From JBKECF01 sp047974375 (GTDB lineage: Bacteria > Bacillota > Clostridia > Lachnospirales > CAMZNU01): DNA of 64,000 bases. The notes below the pieces were generated by a model. It saw only the letters and a program-made list of their open reading frames with translations. It searched no databases and was not told the origin of the DNA. The translations under genes were made by a program, and so were the position numbers. The stretch is taken from NCBI GenBank assembly GCA_047974375.1, contig JBKECF010000002.1, positions 1 through 64,000 of the forward strand. The letters are read 5' to 3'. Below, in pieces: positions 26,553 through 35,131 of this stretch (position 1 is its first letter; every line of letters starts with the position of its first letter).

Positions 26553-27488
26553 CTAAAACATTGCATTGTCGTTGTCAATTTTTCTAACAACCCAATTGGC
26601 AAAAACAATAGTTATGCAGCCTACTGTTGACTGGAATAGTGCAGCAGCAGAACTCATGCCAACATCCCCCATGCCTATTAATGCACGGTATACATATGTA
26701 TCTATAACTGTTGTAGTTGAGTAAATAGCGCCAGAGTCCTTAGGTAATTGATAAAAAAGTCCAAAGTCTGCATTAAATATTCTACCAATTGCCATTATAA
26801 ACATAATTGTCATAATAGGCTTAAGTAGTGGCAATGTTATATATTTTATTTGTTGCCATTTTGAAGAACCATCAATAAGAGCTGCCTCAAAATATGTCCT
26901 GTCTATGCCTGCAATAGATGCCAAATACACAACGGCTCCATAACCCATGGTCTTCCATTGTTGCATAAAAATAATTATAAAAGGCCATTTACTGGCTTCG
27001 TTGTACCAATTAACAGGCTCTTTTCCCAAGTTTATCAATATACTATTTATATATCCCTTATCACCACTTAAAAAAATATAAAGTATATAACTAATAATTA
27101 CCCAAGACAAAAAATGAGGAAAGAACATGATAGTTTGAAATATTTTACCTAATAATTTTTGTAACAACTCATTTAATAATATGGCTAAACATACAGGTAT
27201 TACTATTCCTAAAATAATAAAAACAATATTGTATAAAATAGTATTCACCATTGCTACTGTTGCTTCGTCTGAGTTAAATAAAAATTTAAAATTCTCAAAG
27301 CCTATCCACTCACTTTTAAGAAAACTATCTATAAATCCATTAGGGGTATTCCTAAAATCCTTAAAGGCCAAAAGCACTCCTGCCATGGGTAAATAGGAAA
27401 AAACCACAAACCAAATAAATGTTGGCAATGCTATAAATGTTAATTGCCAGTCAGATTTTGTAAATTTAAAACCTTTTTTCTTTTTCAC
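26553..27488 (-). CDS. ABC transporter permease, LplB type
   Basis: The 311-residue permease has the LplB N-terminus (FTKSDWQLTFIALPTFIWFVVFSYLPMAGVLLAFKDF) and the EAA loop FEAALIDGSSKWQQIKYITLP. It ends VVRKIDNDNAMF, typical of this subfamily. It is the first gene of the GH20/sulfatase operon and starts at GTG behind AAAGGAGGG. The substrate is inferred from its neighbours to be a sulfated N-acetylhexosamine glycan. Confidence 0.85.
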   Translation of the reverse strand: MKKKKGFKFTKSDWQLTFIALPTFIWFVVFSYLPMAGVLLAFKDFRNTPNGFIDSFLKSEWIGFENFKFLFNSDEATVAMVNTILYNIVFIILGIVIPVCLAILLNELLQKLLGKIFQTIMFFPHFLSWVIISYILYIFLSGDKGYINSILINLGKEPVNWYNEASKWPFIIIFMQQWKTMGYGAVVYLASIAGIDRTYFEAALIDGSSKWQQIKYITLPLLKPIMTIMFIMAIGRIFNADFGLFYQLPKDSGAIYSTTTVIDTYVYRALIGMGDVGMSSAAALFQSTVGCITIVFANWVVRKIDNDNAMF

Positions 27489-27545
27489 ATATTCCCTCCT
27501 TTATGTCCCACAAATTTCATTATGTTACTTAACATTTATTGATTT

Positions 27546-27573
27546 ATATTAACATATAAATTGGGCTTGTAAA
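27546..27573 (-). promoter_or_regulatory. Possible promoter of the LplBC-GH20-sulfatase operon
   Basis: On the minus strand TTTACA (27568-27573) is followed after 16 bp by TAATAT (27546-27551), and TG precedes the -10 box by one base. It lies about 60 bp above the LplB start. The remaining 27574-27780 stretch is AT-rich, and I see no gene in it. Confidence 0.4.
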
Positions 27574-27780
27574 ATGTTTTATTAAATTTCATCATTTTTC
27601 ATATATTATTTGTATTTTTTTATATAAGTTGCATAATTTTTGAGTTGGCACTTGATTTTAAGTATTTTATTGTTTCTAAACATGTAGCTTTCGTTATAAT
27701 TGCATCCGTGTAAAATGGTTTTTGCTATAGTTGCCTTTTTAGTGAAATGAGATGTTGAAAGGGTTAGGGTATGTACATAA

Positions 27781-27824
27781 AAAAGCTAAGGGGAAATGAT
27801 TTTCATCATTTCCCCTCAGCTTTT
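27781..27824 (-). terminator. Strong intrinsic terminator of the FGGY kinase gene
   Basis: The two 19-nt arms (AAAAGCTAAGGGGAAATGA on the plus strand) pair with one mismatch around a 6-nt loop, and a T-run follows on the minus strand. The kinase stop codon (27816-27818) lies inside the stem, so ribosome release and hairpin formation are linked. Confidence 0.85.
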
Positions 27825-29117
27825 ATCTATCATAATCATAAATATTTTAGCTGCGCCAATAGCAGCTTCTTCTTGGATATCTGCTAACTCGGCTTTTAAA
27901 TTAAATCTTTTGGAAATTTCACCTCTCAGCAACTTATTATTTCTGGTACCATTTCCACTAAGAACAATTTCATGCTTATTATCTTTTAATTCCTCAGGGA
28001 ATTTATTGTACATATTGAATAATTCTTCAGCCATACCAGCAATATACGCTTTTATAAAATCCTTAATATGAAAATTACTTTCCGATAAATATTCTATTTT
28101 ACCAAATGCATCTTTACTATTTCGTTTTCCATAAAGTGTGGGTTCTATGTTAAGGCTTGTATCCTCAATGTCATTCTCTAAAGCGTCTATAGTTTTATAT
28201 ATATTACTTATATCTATGTTTTGTTCTGTAAACAAATCTATAGCTTCCCCTATAAACTCAGCTAACTTCTCATATACCTTTCCACCATTAATGGACGCTT
28301 GCACGTAAAGATATTTGTCCTTAAAATAAGGCCTTATTTCAATATTGTTGTTCAGATACAAATTTTTACCACATATTGAAACCTGAGAACCTGTACCAAC
28401 ATTTATATTAATTTTATTTACATTCTCTTCAACAGATGAAAAAAAACTAGCTTGATTATCTCCTATAGACCATAAAATAGGAATATCTTTATAGACTCCC
28501 GCTGTGTCACTAAGATTGGTTACTGCAGGATAAAAATCAGTATGAACTTCTGCTAATTTTAATTTATCAAAATCGAAATTCATAGTTTCTATATTAAAAC
28601 CACCTAAACTAGCTGCTAAAGTCGAGGTGATTTTAGGCTTTTTAATGCCGCAAAGTTTCATAACTACATAATCGCCTATTGTTACTATTTTTTTTGCACT
28701 TTTATTTATTAAATTATTCTCACATAAATAAAAGTGAGTAGCTGTACCATAGCCAGAGTATATTTTATAACCTGTTTTATTAGACAACCAACCACTATAT
28801 GTTGATGACCTATAACCTAAATTAGCATATTCCACTTTCCAAGTATAAAGTTCGGATACAGCATCACCAGCTTCATCCACATACAAAATTCCATGCATTT
28901 GGCTTGCAACCCCAATACCTAATATAGTATTTTTATTCACGGTTAATTTATTTAACAGTTTCTTAACTTTCTTTATAATTTCATTAGGAGATTGTGTAAA
29001 GCTATTGCTAATAAAATTATTACTTTCACTAAAGCTATTAATTATTTTGTTTGATTTAGTATTATATTCAACTATACAAATGGAAGTCGTTCCAATATCT
29101 ATACCTATTACATTCAT
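27816..29117 (-). CDS. FGGY-family carbohydrate kinase (sedoheptulokinase-like)
   Basis: The 433-residue kinase has IGIDIGTTSICIVEYN at the N-terminus for phosphate binding, ASQMHGILYVDEAG, a central ILWSIGDNQASFFSS with the probable catalytic Asp, NVGTGSQVSICG and a C-terminal LSGNGTRNNKLL adenine site. The SQMHG and GDNQASFF segments resemble sedoheptulokinase and xylulokinase relatives rather than glycerol kinase. It starts behind AGGAGGG, 19 bp after the GH172 remnant, and is the last gene of the fructan-type operon from 34905. The sugar phosphorylated is therefore probably the ketose released by the GH32 or former GH172 enzyme, but this is unproven. Confidence 0.75.
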   Translation of the reverse strand: MNVIGIDIGTTSICIVEYNTKSNKIINSFSESNNFISNSFTQSPNEIIKKVKKLLNKLTVNKNTILGIGVASQMHGILYVDEAGDAVSELYTWKVEYANLGYRSSTYSGWLSNKTGYKIYSGYGTATHFYLCENNLINKSAKKIVTIGDYVVMKLCGIKKPKITSTLAASLGGFNIETMNFDFDKLKLAEVHTDFYPAVTNLSDTAGVYKDIPILWSIGDNQASFFSSVEENVNKININVGTGSQVSICGKNLYLNNNIEIRPYFKDKYLYVQASINGGKVYEKLAEFIGEAIDLFTEQNIDISNIYKTIDALENDIEDTSLNIEPTLYGKRNSKDAFGKIEYLSESNFHIKDFIKAYIAGMAEELFNMYNKFPEELKDNKHEIVLSGNGTRNNKLLRGEISKRFNLKAELADIQEEAAIGAAKIFMIMIDKS

Positions 29118-29135
29118 TTTCCCTCCTGCATATTT

Positions 29136-29502
29136 CTACTTCGGCCAACGAGCCTTTCTATTGGGTAGTTTTTCAAAAGTTTCGTGCGGTTCATTTTGAT
29201 ACTAATAAGCAACTGTAGCTACATCGTCAGAACGTTCAAAAAGCCAACCTGAATATACGCCTATCTGTTACGGTAAACCACATATGTTGTATAACTGCTG
29301 GCCCATCAAAACCTGCTAATACAACTTTCTTTCCAGATTTTAATAACGGAACACAAGGAGATCCTTTTCGTGATACACCTAAATGACTCGCCGCTTTGCC
29401 CCTTGCCCCTTTTTCTCCTTTTTTATTTTCCAAATTAATACTCCGACTTTTTCCTCCTTTTAATGTAGGTAATGTAGATAAACTATTTTGAAAATATTCC
29501 AT
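29136..29502 (-). pseudogene. GH172 (DUF2961) remnant with a large internal deletion
   Basis: The frame from 29502 (ribosome binding site AAAGGAG) encodes the conserved N-terminus of DUF2961/GH172: SRSINLENKKGEKGARGKA, LGVSRKGSPCVPL and FDGPAVIQHMWFTVTDR. It then runs out of frame to a stop at 29236. In another frame the minus strand continues GWLFERSDDVATVAY, a TAG stop where Trp is expected, then YQNEPHETFEKLP, which is the C-terminus of the same family. So both ends survive while most of the roughly 350-residue protein is gone, with a frameshift and a nonsense codon. Known GH172 enzymes act on difructose dianhydride or D-arabinofuranosides, which fits the adjacent GH32 gene. Confidence 0.8.
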
Positions 29503-29528
29503 AAATATCTCCTTTCATATTCCTTAGC

Positions 29529-31259
29529 TTAACAATATTCAAATGCAACGTTGCCATCTTTTACAAAAAAATCCCATTCAACATGCTTAACAGACCAATT
29601 TTCTTTCATTCTGCATAAAAGAGTCCGTTCATTGTTAATACAAATATCTAAAATATCATTTTTAAGTATAACTTCTAAGACGCAACCAGCTTCAATATTT
29701 TCCAATTCACTTATTACCCTTTTTGTTGGATTATAATATAAACAACTATGGGCTTTATAAACACCTAAGGTTTTTCTACTTACATCTATTCTAATTTCAT
29801 AACCTTGTTCTTCTGGCGTAGAAAATATCAAACCATAACTACCTATTTTATTTTTGGATTTAATATCTATTTTTATATATTCATCTACACCATAGAGTTT
29901 TGTTTGTTCATAACCTCCATTTGCATTAGTAAATAATTTTTCACATATAATATTCTTATTGTTTTCGGGAGTTAACTCTTTAACAAAACCAATAGCCAGA
30001 GTTCCGTCTTCTTTTTGTTTTAACTCTCTTAAGGCAACACTTCCTGCGTAACTGTCACCATTTACATTTATACACAAAAATCCTGCTGCAATTCTTCTGT
30101 TTTTGAACAACGCAGTTTTAGGAACTCTGTACAATAAACCATCAAGAATTTCATTATCAGGGCATACCCAAGGTCCAAAAGGATTTCTAGAATATCTATA
30201 CTTAGCTGTGCCATAATTACTAAAAATCAAATAATACCAACCATTCCATTCAAAATAATTAGCACATTCCGGTTGATCCGTATAACCCGGAATTAAAAAA
30301 GGTTCTTCTTGTACCCAATTTTCTAAGTCATTACTGGTCATGTGAGCCAGACATCCACGTCTTTCCATTACTTTATTATTTAAATAATCGGTGGTTAATA
30401 GCATATGATACTTACCATCTTCACCTAAAAAAACTTCTGGGTCACGTACAGATGTCCTTTCATAAGGTTCAGTTAAGGAAAAATATTTTTCTGATTTCCT
30501 GAAATTTATACAATCATCGCTTACAGCATAACTTATTTTTGCACTAGAGCCATCTGCCATACGCACAGCATAAAATCCGTAGTACTTATTACCTGAACGA
30601 ATTATTGAACCTGTGCAAATTGAGCCCTCCCATTGATGAGTAATTTCTATAGCTATATTGTGTTCTTCCCAGTTAATCATGTCCTTTGTAGAGATATGAG
30701 CAAATTGATGCGCTCCACTATCCCATTTACTTTTATGCTGATGCCTATCCTTCAAATAAAATAAATGATAGGTATCATAATCAGCAAAAGGCATACAATC
30801 ACCAACATTATGTCTGCCTAATTCAGGCGCCCAATATTGAATATCATTAATTTTTTTATATTCTAACTTTTTTCTATTAGCATGTTCGTAATAAATTATA
30901 TTAATCCTATCAGAATTTACAGCCTCTATATTTTTTTGATTTACTAGACAATCACCAATAGGCCATTCCTCATCTCTTAAACTACCATTTACCCATAACT
31001 CTACCCTACATTCAAACCAAATAATTTCTAGCTCATTGCTAAGATCTTTATAATCTGTTTCTAATACTAGCGGTTGTTCTTTTTCTGTCGTTTTTAGTTC
31101 TAGATATAATAATTTGTTTAACTTATAAAGTTTCATACATTCCGTACCATTATCAACAATATTTAATACGGCTTCGCCATTTTTATAAAAATCAAGGCTT
31201 TTTATTGATATTTTAATAGTCCATTGTTTATTAAAGTTATTATTTTTATCGCAAGTCAT
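29529..31259 (-). CDS. GH32-family fructosidase with a non-canonical nucleophile motif
   Basis: The 576-residue protein begins with a lectin-like domain (1-130, including VELWVNGSLRDEEW) and then a five-bladed propeller. The nucleophile Asp154 lies in VGDCMPF rather than the usual WMNDPNG. The transition-state Asp273 is in RDPEVF and the acid/base Glu331 in QPECANYF, both canonical. Such GD-type members belong to poorly characterised GH32 branches, so a fructosyl linkage is likely but the exact product (free fructose, transfer or dianhydride) is not predictable. There is no signal peptide. It follows the binding-protein gene and precedes the GH172 remnant. Confidence 0.8.
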   Translation of the reverse strand: MTCDKNNNFNKQWTIKISIKSLDFYKNGEAVLNIVDNGTECMKLYKLNKLLYLELKTTEKEQPLVLETDYKDLSNELEIIWFECRVELWVNGSLRDEEWPIGDCLVNQKNIEAVNSDRINIIYYEHANRKKLEYKKINDIQYWAPELGRHNVGDCMPFADYDTYHLFYLKDRHQHKSKWDSGAHQFAHISTKDMINWEEHNIAIEITHQWEGSICTGSIIRSGNKYYGFYAVRMADGSSAKISYAVSDDCINFRKSEKYFSLTEPYERTSVRDPEVFLGEDGKYHMLLTTDYLNNKVMERRGCLAHMTSNDLENWVQEEPFLIPGYTDQPECANYFEWNGWYYLIFSNYGTAKYRYSRNPFGPWVCPDNEILDGLLYRVPKTALFKNRRIAAGFLCINVNGDSYAGSVALRELKQKEDGTLAIGFVKELTPENNKNIICEKLFTNANGGYEQTKLYGVDEYIKIDIKSKNKIGSYGLIFSTPEEQGYEIRIDVSRKTLGVYKAHSCLYYNPTKRVISELENIEAGCVLEVILKNDILDICINNERTLLCRMKENWSVKHVEWDFFVKDGNVAFEYC

Positions 31260-31347
31260 TTATACCATCCTTTTTAACAAAGTATCTCTGAAACAAGATA
31301 TTTAAGTCAAAGGGCTTTTATATAAAGTTTCAGAGATGTAATTATAA

Positions 31348-33051
31348 TTATTGCATATTAGCAATATATCTATCATAGGACGCTTGATAAATTTCTAAAA
31401 ACTGCTGTAAACCCGCTGCATTTAACTCATCTTTAAAGTTTTCAAATTCGCTTTCAGCACCACCATCAATTATCCATCTTTGAGTTGTAGAATCTACAAC
31501 ATTATTAATTTGCGGCCTTAATTGATCCAAAGTCGCTTGCTCTTCTGGTAAAAACCAAAGCATAGGTGTTACTGCTGTATATTCCTCAAGTAATTCAACT
31601 TTGCCAGATGCTACTTGCTCATCATATAAGTTTTGTGCATCTCTCGGGTATTCCACAACTGTATCATAGTATTCATTTAAAATAATATTCGGACCTCCAA
31701 TTGTAGAAAATTCGCGCATTTGCCAAAACTCTGTAAAATCATTTTTAAAATTCATGTTGCCAGACTCGTCAACGTCCCAGCGTAAAATATTATTTTCATC
31801 TGTAACATAAACAAAATCTTCAGCACCCCAGTTAAGTGTAACTGAATTTTTAGGAGCATAGCAATAATCGACAAATCTAGCTACTACCTCTGGATTTTCG
31901 CATTCAGTTGTAATTACAGCTAAACTTGTTTGAGAAAGTTCTGAAGTATTACGAATATAACCGGATTTACCTTGTTCACTTTGTATACGAGGTTGTGCAA
32001 TGTATTCATCTTTTACATCTATATCAGATATATTACCATCTCTACCCCATGCCATAAAAGTACCTAGCATAGCTACGTCTTGTTGTAATTTTTGTTTATG
32101 CAAACTTACTCCACTAGCAACAGGAGCAAAGGAATCTGGATTTAAAAGGCCGTCTTTATAAAATTTATGAAACTCTGACGCGGTTTTCCGGAAAGATTCT
32201 AAAGTTGGGACAAAAACAAGTTGGTTATCTTTAGTAACTGCCATATGATTTGTTAAAGCATCTGCCCCATTAGTAACGTCTGGCGTACCAAAACAACCTG
32301 AAACCCATGCAAAAATGTTGTCCCACCCTTCTGCATAATCCCAACTTAACGCATACTCATCTTTTATACCATTCCCATTTAAATCGCCGGCATCTTCAAA
32401 AGCATATAGCATATCTATCCACTGGTCATATGTAGTTGGCACTTCTAAATCAACTTGCTCCAACCAATTTTTATTAACATACACACCTCCTGGAGTTGCC
32501 GTTAATCCATTCATTTCTTCCACACGAGGAAAACCATAAATATGACCATCTGGAGCCGTACACATAGCTTTATATTCAGGATGCTCTTCAAATATCTTTT
32601 TTAAATTCGGCATATACTCATCTATAAGACCTTCCACTGGCATAAAAATATCAGAATCTATATATTGTGTAACTTGCTCTTTTGCTATACCACTCCAAAA
32701 CACGTCTGGCAAATCCGCTGTAGCTAACATCATAGATACCCGTTCCCCAGAACTACTATTTGGTACTGTAACCCATTGAAAATCAACGCCTGTCTCCTTG
32801 GTAGCTTTTTGCATCCACAAATTCTCCTTTGGATCTTCAGGTTCTAAATCTGTTAAACCTTTATAAACCTCAATAGTCGGCATTTTAGATGTATCAGTAA
32901 TAATTGGATACCCTGTCTTCGAAAACCACTCATCGCTGTTAGCGGTTTTTGTTCTACTAGTATTAGTATCAATCTTGGAATTATCCTTACAAGAAGTAAA
33001 AGTGGATAAAAATAACATAATTCCTATAGATAAAACTACAAATCTCTTCAT
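31348..33051 (-). CDS. LplA-type solute-binding lipoprotein for fructo-oligosaccharide
   Basis: The 567-residue precursor has the lipobox FTSC (Cys about 20) and a family 1 binding fold with KATKETGVDFQWVTVPN, MLATADLPDVFWSG and GHIYGFPRVEEMNG near the N-lobe. It contains the calcium-like loop DLNGNGIKDEYAL. It ends with FENFKDELNAAGLQQFLEIYQASYDRYIANMQ, a typical C-terminal helix. It starts behind AGGAGGAG, 28 bp after the LplC-type permease. Substrate is inferred from the neighbouring GH32 genes. Confidence 0.85.
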   Translation of the reverse strand: MKRFVVLSIGIMLFLSTFTSCKDNSKIDTNTSRTKTANSDEWFSKTGYPIITDTSKMPTIEVYKGLTDLEPEDPKENLWMQKATKETGVDFQWVTVPNSSSGERVSMMLATADLPDVFWSGIAKEQVTQYIDSDIFMPVEGLIDEYMPNLKKIFEEHPEYKAMCTAPDGHIYGFPRVEEMNGLTATPGGVYVNKNWLEQVDLEVPTTYDQWIDMLYAFEDAGDLNGNGIKDEYALSWDYAEGWDNIFAWVSGCFGTPDVTNGADALTNHMAVTKDNQLVFVPTLESFRKTASEFHKFYKDGLLNPDSFAPVASGVSLHKQKLQQDVAMLGTFMAWGRDGNISDIDVKDEYIAQPRIQSEQGKSGYIRNTSELSQTSLAVITTECENPEVVARFVDYCYAPKNSVTLNWGAEDFVYVTDENNILRWDVDESGNMNFKNDFTEFWQMREFSTIGGPNIILNEYYDTVVEYPRDAQNLYDEQVASGKVELLEEYTAVTPMLWFLPEEQATLDQLRPQINNVVDSTTQRWIIDGGAESEFENFKDELNAAGLQQFLEIYQASYDRYIANMQ

Positions 33052-33079
33052 ATTCTCCTCCTAAATATAATTAAATATA

Positions 33080-33976
33080 TCAACCCTTAATTGAACCAAT
33101 CATAACACCATTTTTGAAGTGTTTTTGTACAAAAGGGAACATAACCATCATTGGTATAGTAGAAATAATTATTACGCAATATTTTAATTGATCCGCTCTC
33201 ATCATTCTATCCATTGTTTCTGTTGCGTTAAGCTGAACCTCTCCTGAAACAGTATTTAAAATCAAAAGGTCTCTTAGGACGATTTGGAGCGGCATTCTAG
33301 AGCGTGTGTTTAAATACATCATTGCATTAAAATATGAATTCCATATGCTAACTGCGTAAAACAAAACCATTACGGCTACAATTGCCGCAGAAAGTTTAAT
33401 GGCTATGCACCAAAAAAATCTAAAATCTGAACAGCCATCAATTTTAGCAGCCTCTAGTACCTCATCAGGTAAATTAGTTTGAAAAAAAGTTCTAATAACT
33501 ATCATATTGTATACAGATAAAGCTCCAGGAAAAACAATAGCCCAAATACTATCAATTAAACCTAAACCATTAACCAACATATAAGTTGGCACCATTCCTC
33601 CATTAAAAAACATAGTAAAAACAAATAGGAACATAACCATATTCCTGCCTTTTAAATCCTTCCTAGACAATGCATACCCTGCAGGAACCGTTAAAGCCAT
33701 ACTTATGCCAGTCCCTATAACTGTATAAATAGTTGACCATAAAAATCCTGTGTATAATCGCTCGTACTCAAAGGCAGCTTTGTAGCCCTCTATGTATATT
33801 TTTGTAGGTAATAAAAGCAACTTTCCCGTGTTAACTACTGTTGGCTCTGTAATAGACGCTAACACTATATAGTAGAGTGGATAAACCATTATAACTACAA
33901 TAAGAACCATAAGTAATGTATTTACTTTAATAAAAATTTTATCCCCTCGACTTAGTTTTATTGCCTTAAGATCCAT
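33080..33976 (-). CDS. ABC transporter permease, LplC type
   Basis: The 298-residue six-helix protein has DKIFIKVNTLLMVLIVVIMVYPLYYIVLAS, the EAA loop LEAAKIDGCSDFRFFWCIAIKL and the C-terminal PFVQKHFKNGVMIGSIKG of LplC-type permeases. It lies 14 bp after its LplB partner and upstream of the binding-protein gene. It belongs to the second of three paralogous LplBC sets in the window. Confidence 0.85.
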   Translation of the reverse strand: MDLKAIKLSRGDKIFIKVNTLLMVLIVVIMVYPLYYIVLASITEPTVVNTGKLLLLPTKIYIEGYKAAFEYERLYTGFLWSTIYTVIGTGISMALTVPAGYALSRKDLKGRNMVMFLFVFTMFFNGGMVPTYMLVNGLGLIDSIWAIVFPGALSVYNMIVIRTFFQTNLPDEVLEAAKIDGCSDFRFFWCIAIKLSAAIVAVMVLFYAVSIWNSYFNAMMYLNTRSRMPLQIVLRDLLILNTVSGEVQLNATETMDRMMRADQLKYCVIIISTIPMMVMFPFVQKHFKNGVMIGSIKG

Positions 33977-33990
33977 TTTTATCCCTCCTA

Positions 33991-34905
33991 TTAAAATAAT
34001 CCTATTTCTGTAGTTTTTTTAGCAAAAAAATTTGCTAAAATTAATAATACTAAATTGATTACAGAATTAAATAATCCTACTGCTGTAGCAAAACTGTATT
34101 GAGCACTCTGGATACCAACTTTATATACATAGGTAGAGATAATCTCACTTACTTCTAAATTCATACCATTTTGTAACAAGTAATCTTTTTCATAACCTAC
34201 ACTTAAAATATTCCCAACAGCCAAAATTAACATAATAACAATAGTGGGCAAAATCGTAGGTATATCTACATACCATATCCTCTTTAATATACTTGCTCCA
34301 TCTATCATAGCTGACTCATGAAACTCTGGGCTAACTCCTGTTAGAGCTGCAACAAAAACTATAGAAGAAAATCCCATAGACTGCCAAATACCTGAAGCTA
34401 TATAAATAGTTCTAAAATATTCTGGTCTAACTAAATAAAGTGTATCTTCAGCTCCGAAAAATTCAAATATATTAGTTAAAAACCCTGACCCCGATGACAA
34501 AAATAAGGTGACCATACCAACTAATACTACGATAGAGATAAAGTTAGGCGCATATGTTATCGTTTGCATAAAGGATTTGAATTTGGCGTTCCTAATTTGG
34601 TTAAGTAATAATGCAAAAATAATTGGTATTGGAAAACCCCATATTAAACCGTAAATGCTTAATAATATGGTATTCCTAAAAGTTTTTTCAAAGATGCTAG
34701 TTTCAAAAAACTGCTTAAAATATTTCAATCCCACCCATTCACTTCCCATAATACCCAATCTGGGATCAAAATCTTTAAAAGCTATTAAGGCTCCATACAT
34801 TGGCTGATAACAAAATATTAAAACATAAAAAATAGCCGGTAAAAGCAACATCCACAGCTGCCAATTGCTTTTTACAGAAATAATAAACCCTTCTTTTTTG
34901 TTCAT
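33991..34905 (-). CDS. ABC transporter permease, LplB type
   Basis: The permease begins NKKEGFIISVKSNWQLWMLLLP, has the LplB signature YQPMYGALIAFKDFDPRLGI and the EAA loop HESAMIDGASILKRIWYVDIP. The ATG at 34917 overlaps the ribosome binding site GAGGAG, so the ATG at 34905 is chosen. It is the first gene of the fructan-type operon, below a promoter shared with the divergent lacI gene. Confidence 0.85.
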   Translation of the reverse strand: MNKKEGFIISVKSNWQLWMLLLPAIFYVLIFCYQPMYGALIAFKDFDPRLGIMGSEWVGLKYFKQFFETSIFEKTFRNTILLSIYGLIWGFPIPIIFALLLNQIRNAKFKSFMQTITYAPNFISIVVLVGMVTLFLSSGSGFLTNIFEFFGAEDTLYLVRPEYFRTIYIASGIWQSMGFSSIVFVAALTGVSPEFHESAMIDGASILKRIWYVDIPTILPTIVIMLILAVGNILSVGYEKDYLLQNGMNLEVSEIISTYVYKVGIQSAQYSFATAVGLFNSVINLVLLILANFFAKKTTEIGLF

Positions 34906-34955
34906 TTTTCTCCTCATTCTTTTTATTTTTTACTTAAAAAGCTGTTTAACATTCA

Positions 34956-34985
34956 GGATAAAATGTTATCGTTGACATTTTATCC
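34956..34985. promoter_or_regulatory. Inverted repeat containing a LacI-type half site
   Basis: GGATAAAATGT and its exact reverse complement flank TATCGTTG. The spacer and right arm include TATCGTTGACA, which repeats in inverted orientation at 35009-35019 as TGTCAACGTTA. The element lies in the 5' leader of the minus-strand operon and could be an operator or an RNA hairpin. Confidence 0.55.
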
Positions 34986-35014
34986 ATACTAGCATACACT
35001 ATTTTTATTGTCAA
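34986..35014 (-). promoter_or_regulatory. Promoter of the LplBC-GH32-kinase operon
   Basis: On the minus strand TTGACA (35009-35014) and TAGTAT (34986-34991) are 17 bp apart. The -35 box is inside the LacI-like site AACGTTGACA and overlaps the -35 box of the opposing lacI promoter. Confidence 0.65.
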
Positions 35015-35036
35015 CGTTAATATGATGTACTATAAT
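35008..35036 (+). promoter_or_regulatory. Promoter of the lacI-type regulator, overlapping the divergent promoter
   Basis: TTGTCA (35008-35013) and a perfect TATAAT (35031-35036) are 17 bp apart. Because the two opposing -35 boxes overlap, one LacI dimer bound at TGTCAACGTTA would block both operons. The rest of the 34906-35131 gap shows no gene. Confidence 0.7.
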
Positions 35037-35131
35037 ATTAGTAGTGATGAGTGCATGTAATACAAAATTATATTGTTTTTAGATTATTTTATGTGTTTAC
35101 CACGCAAGTTAAAGAGAGAAGAGGTGAATTT

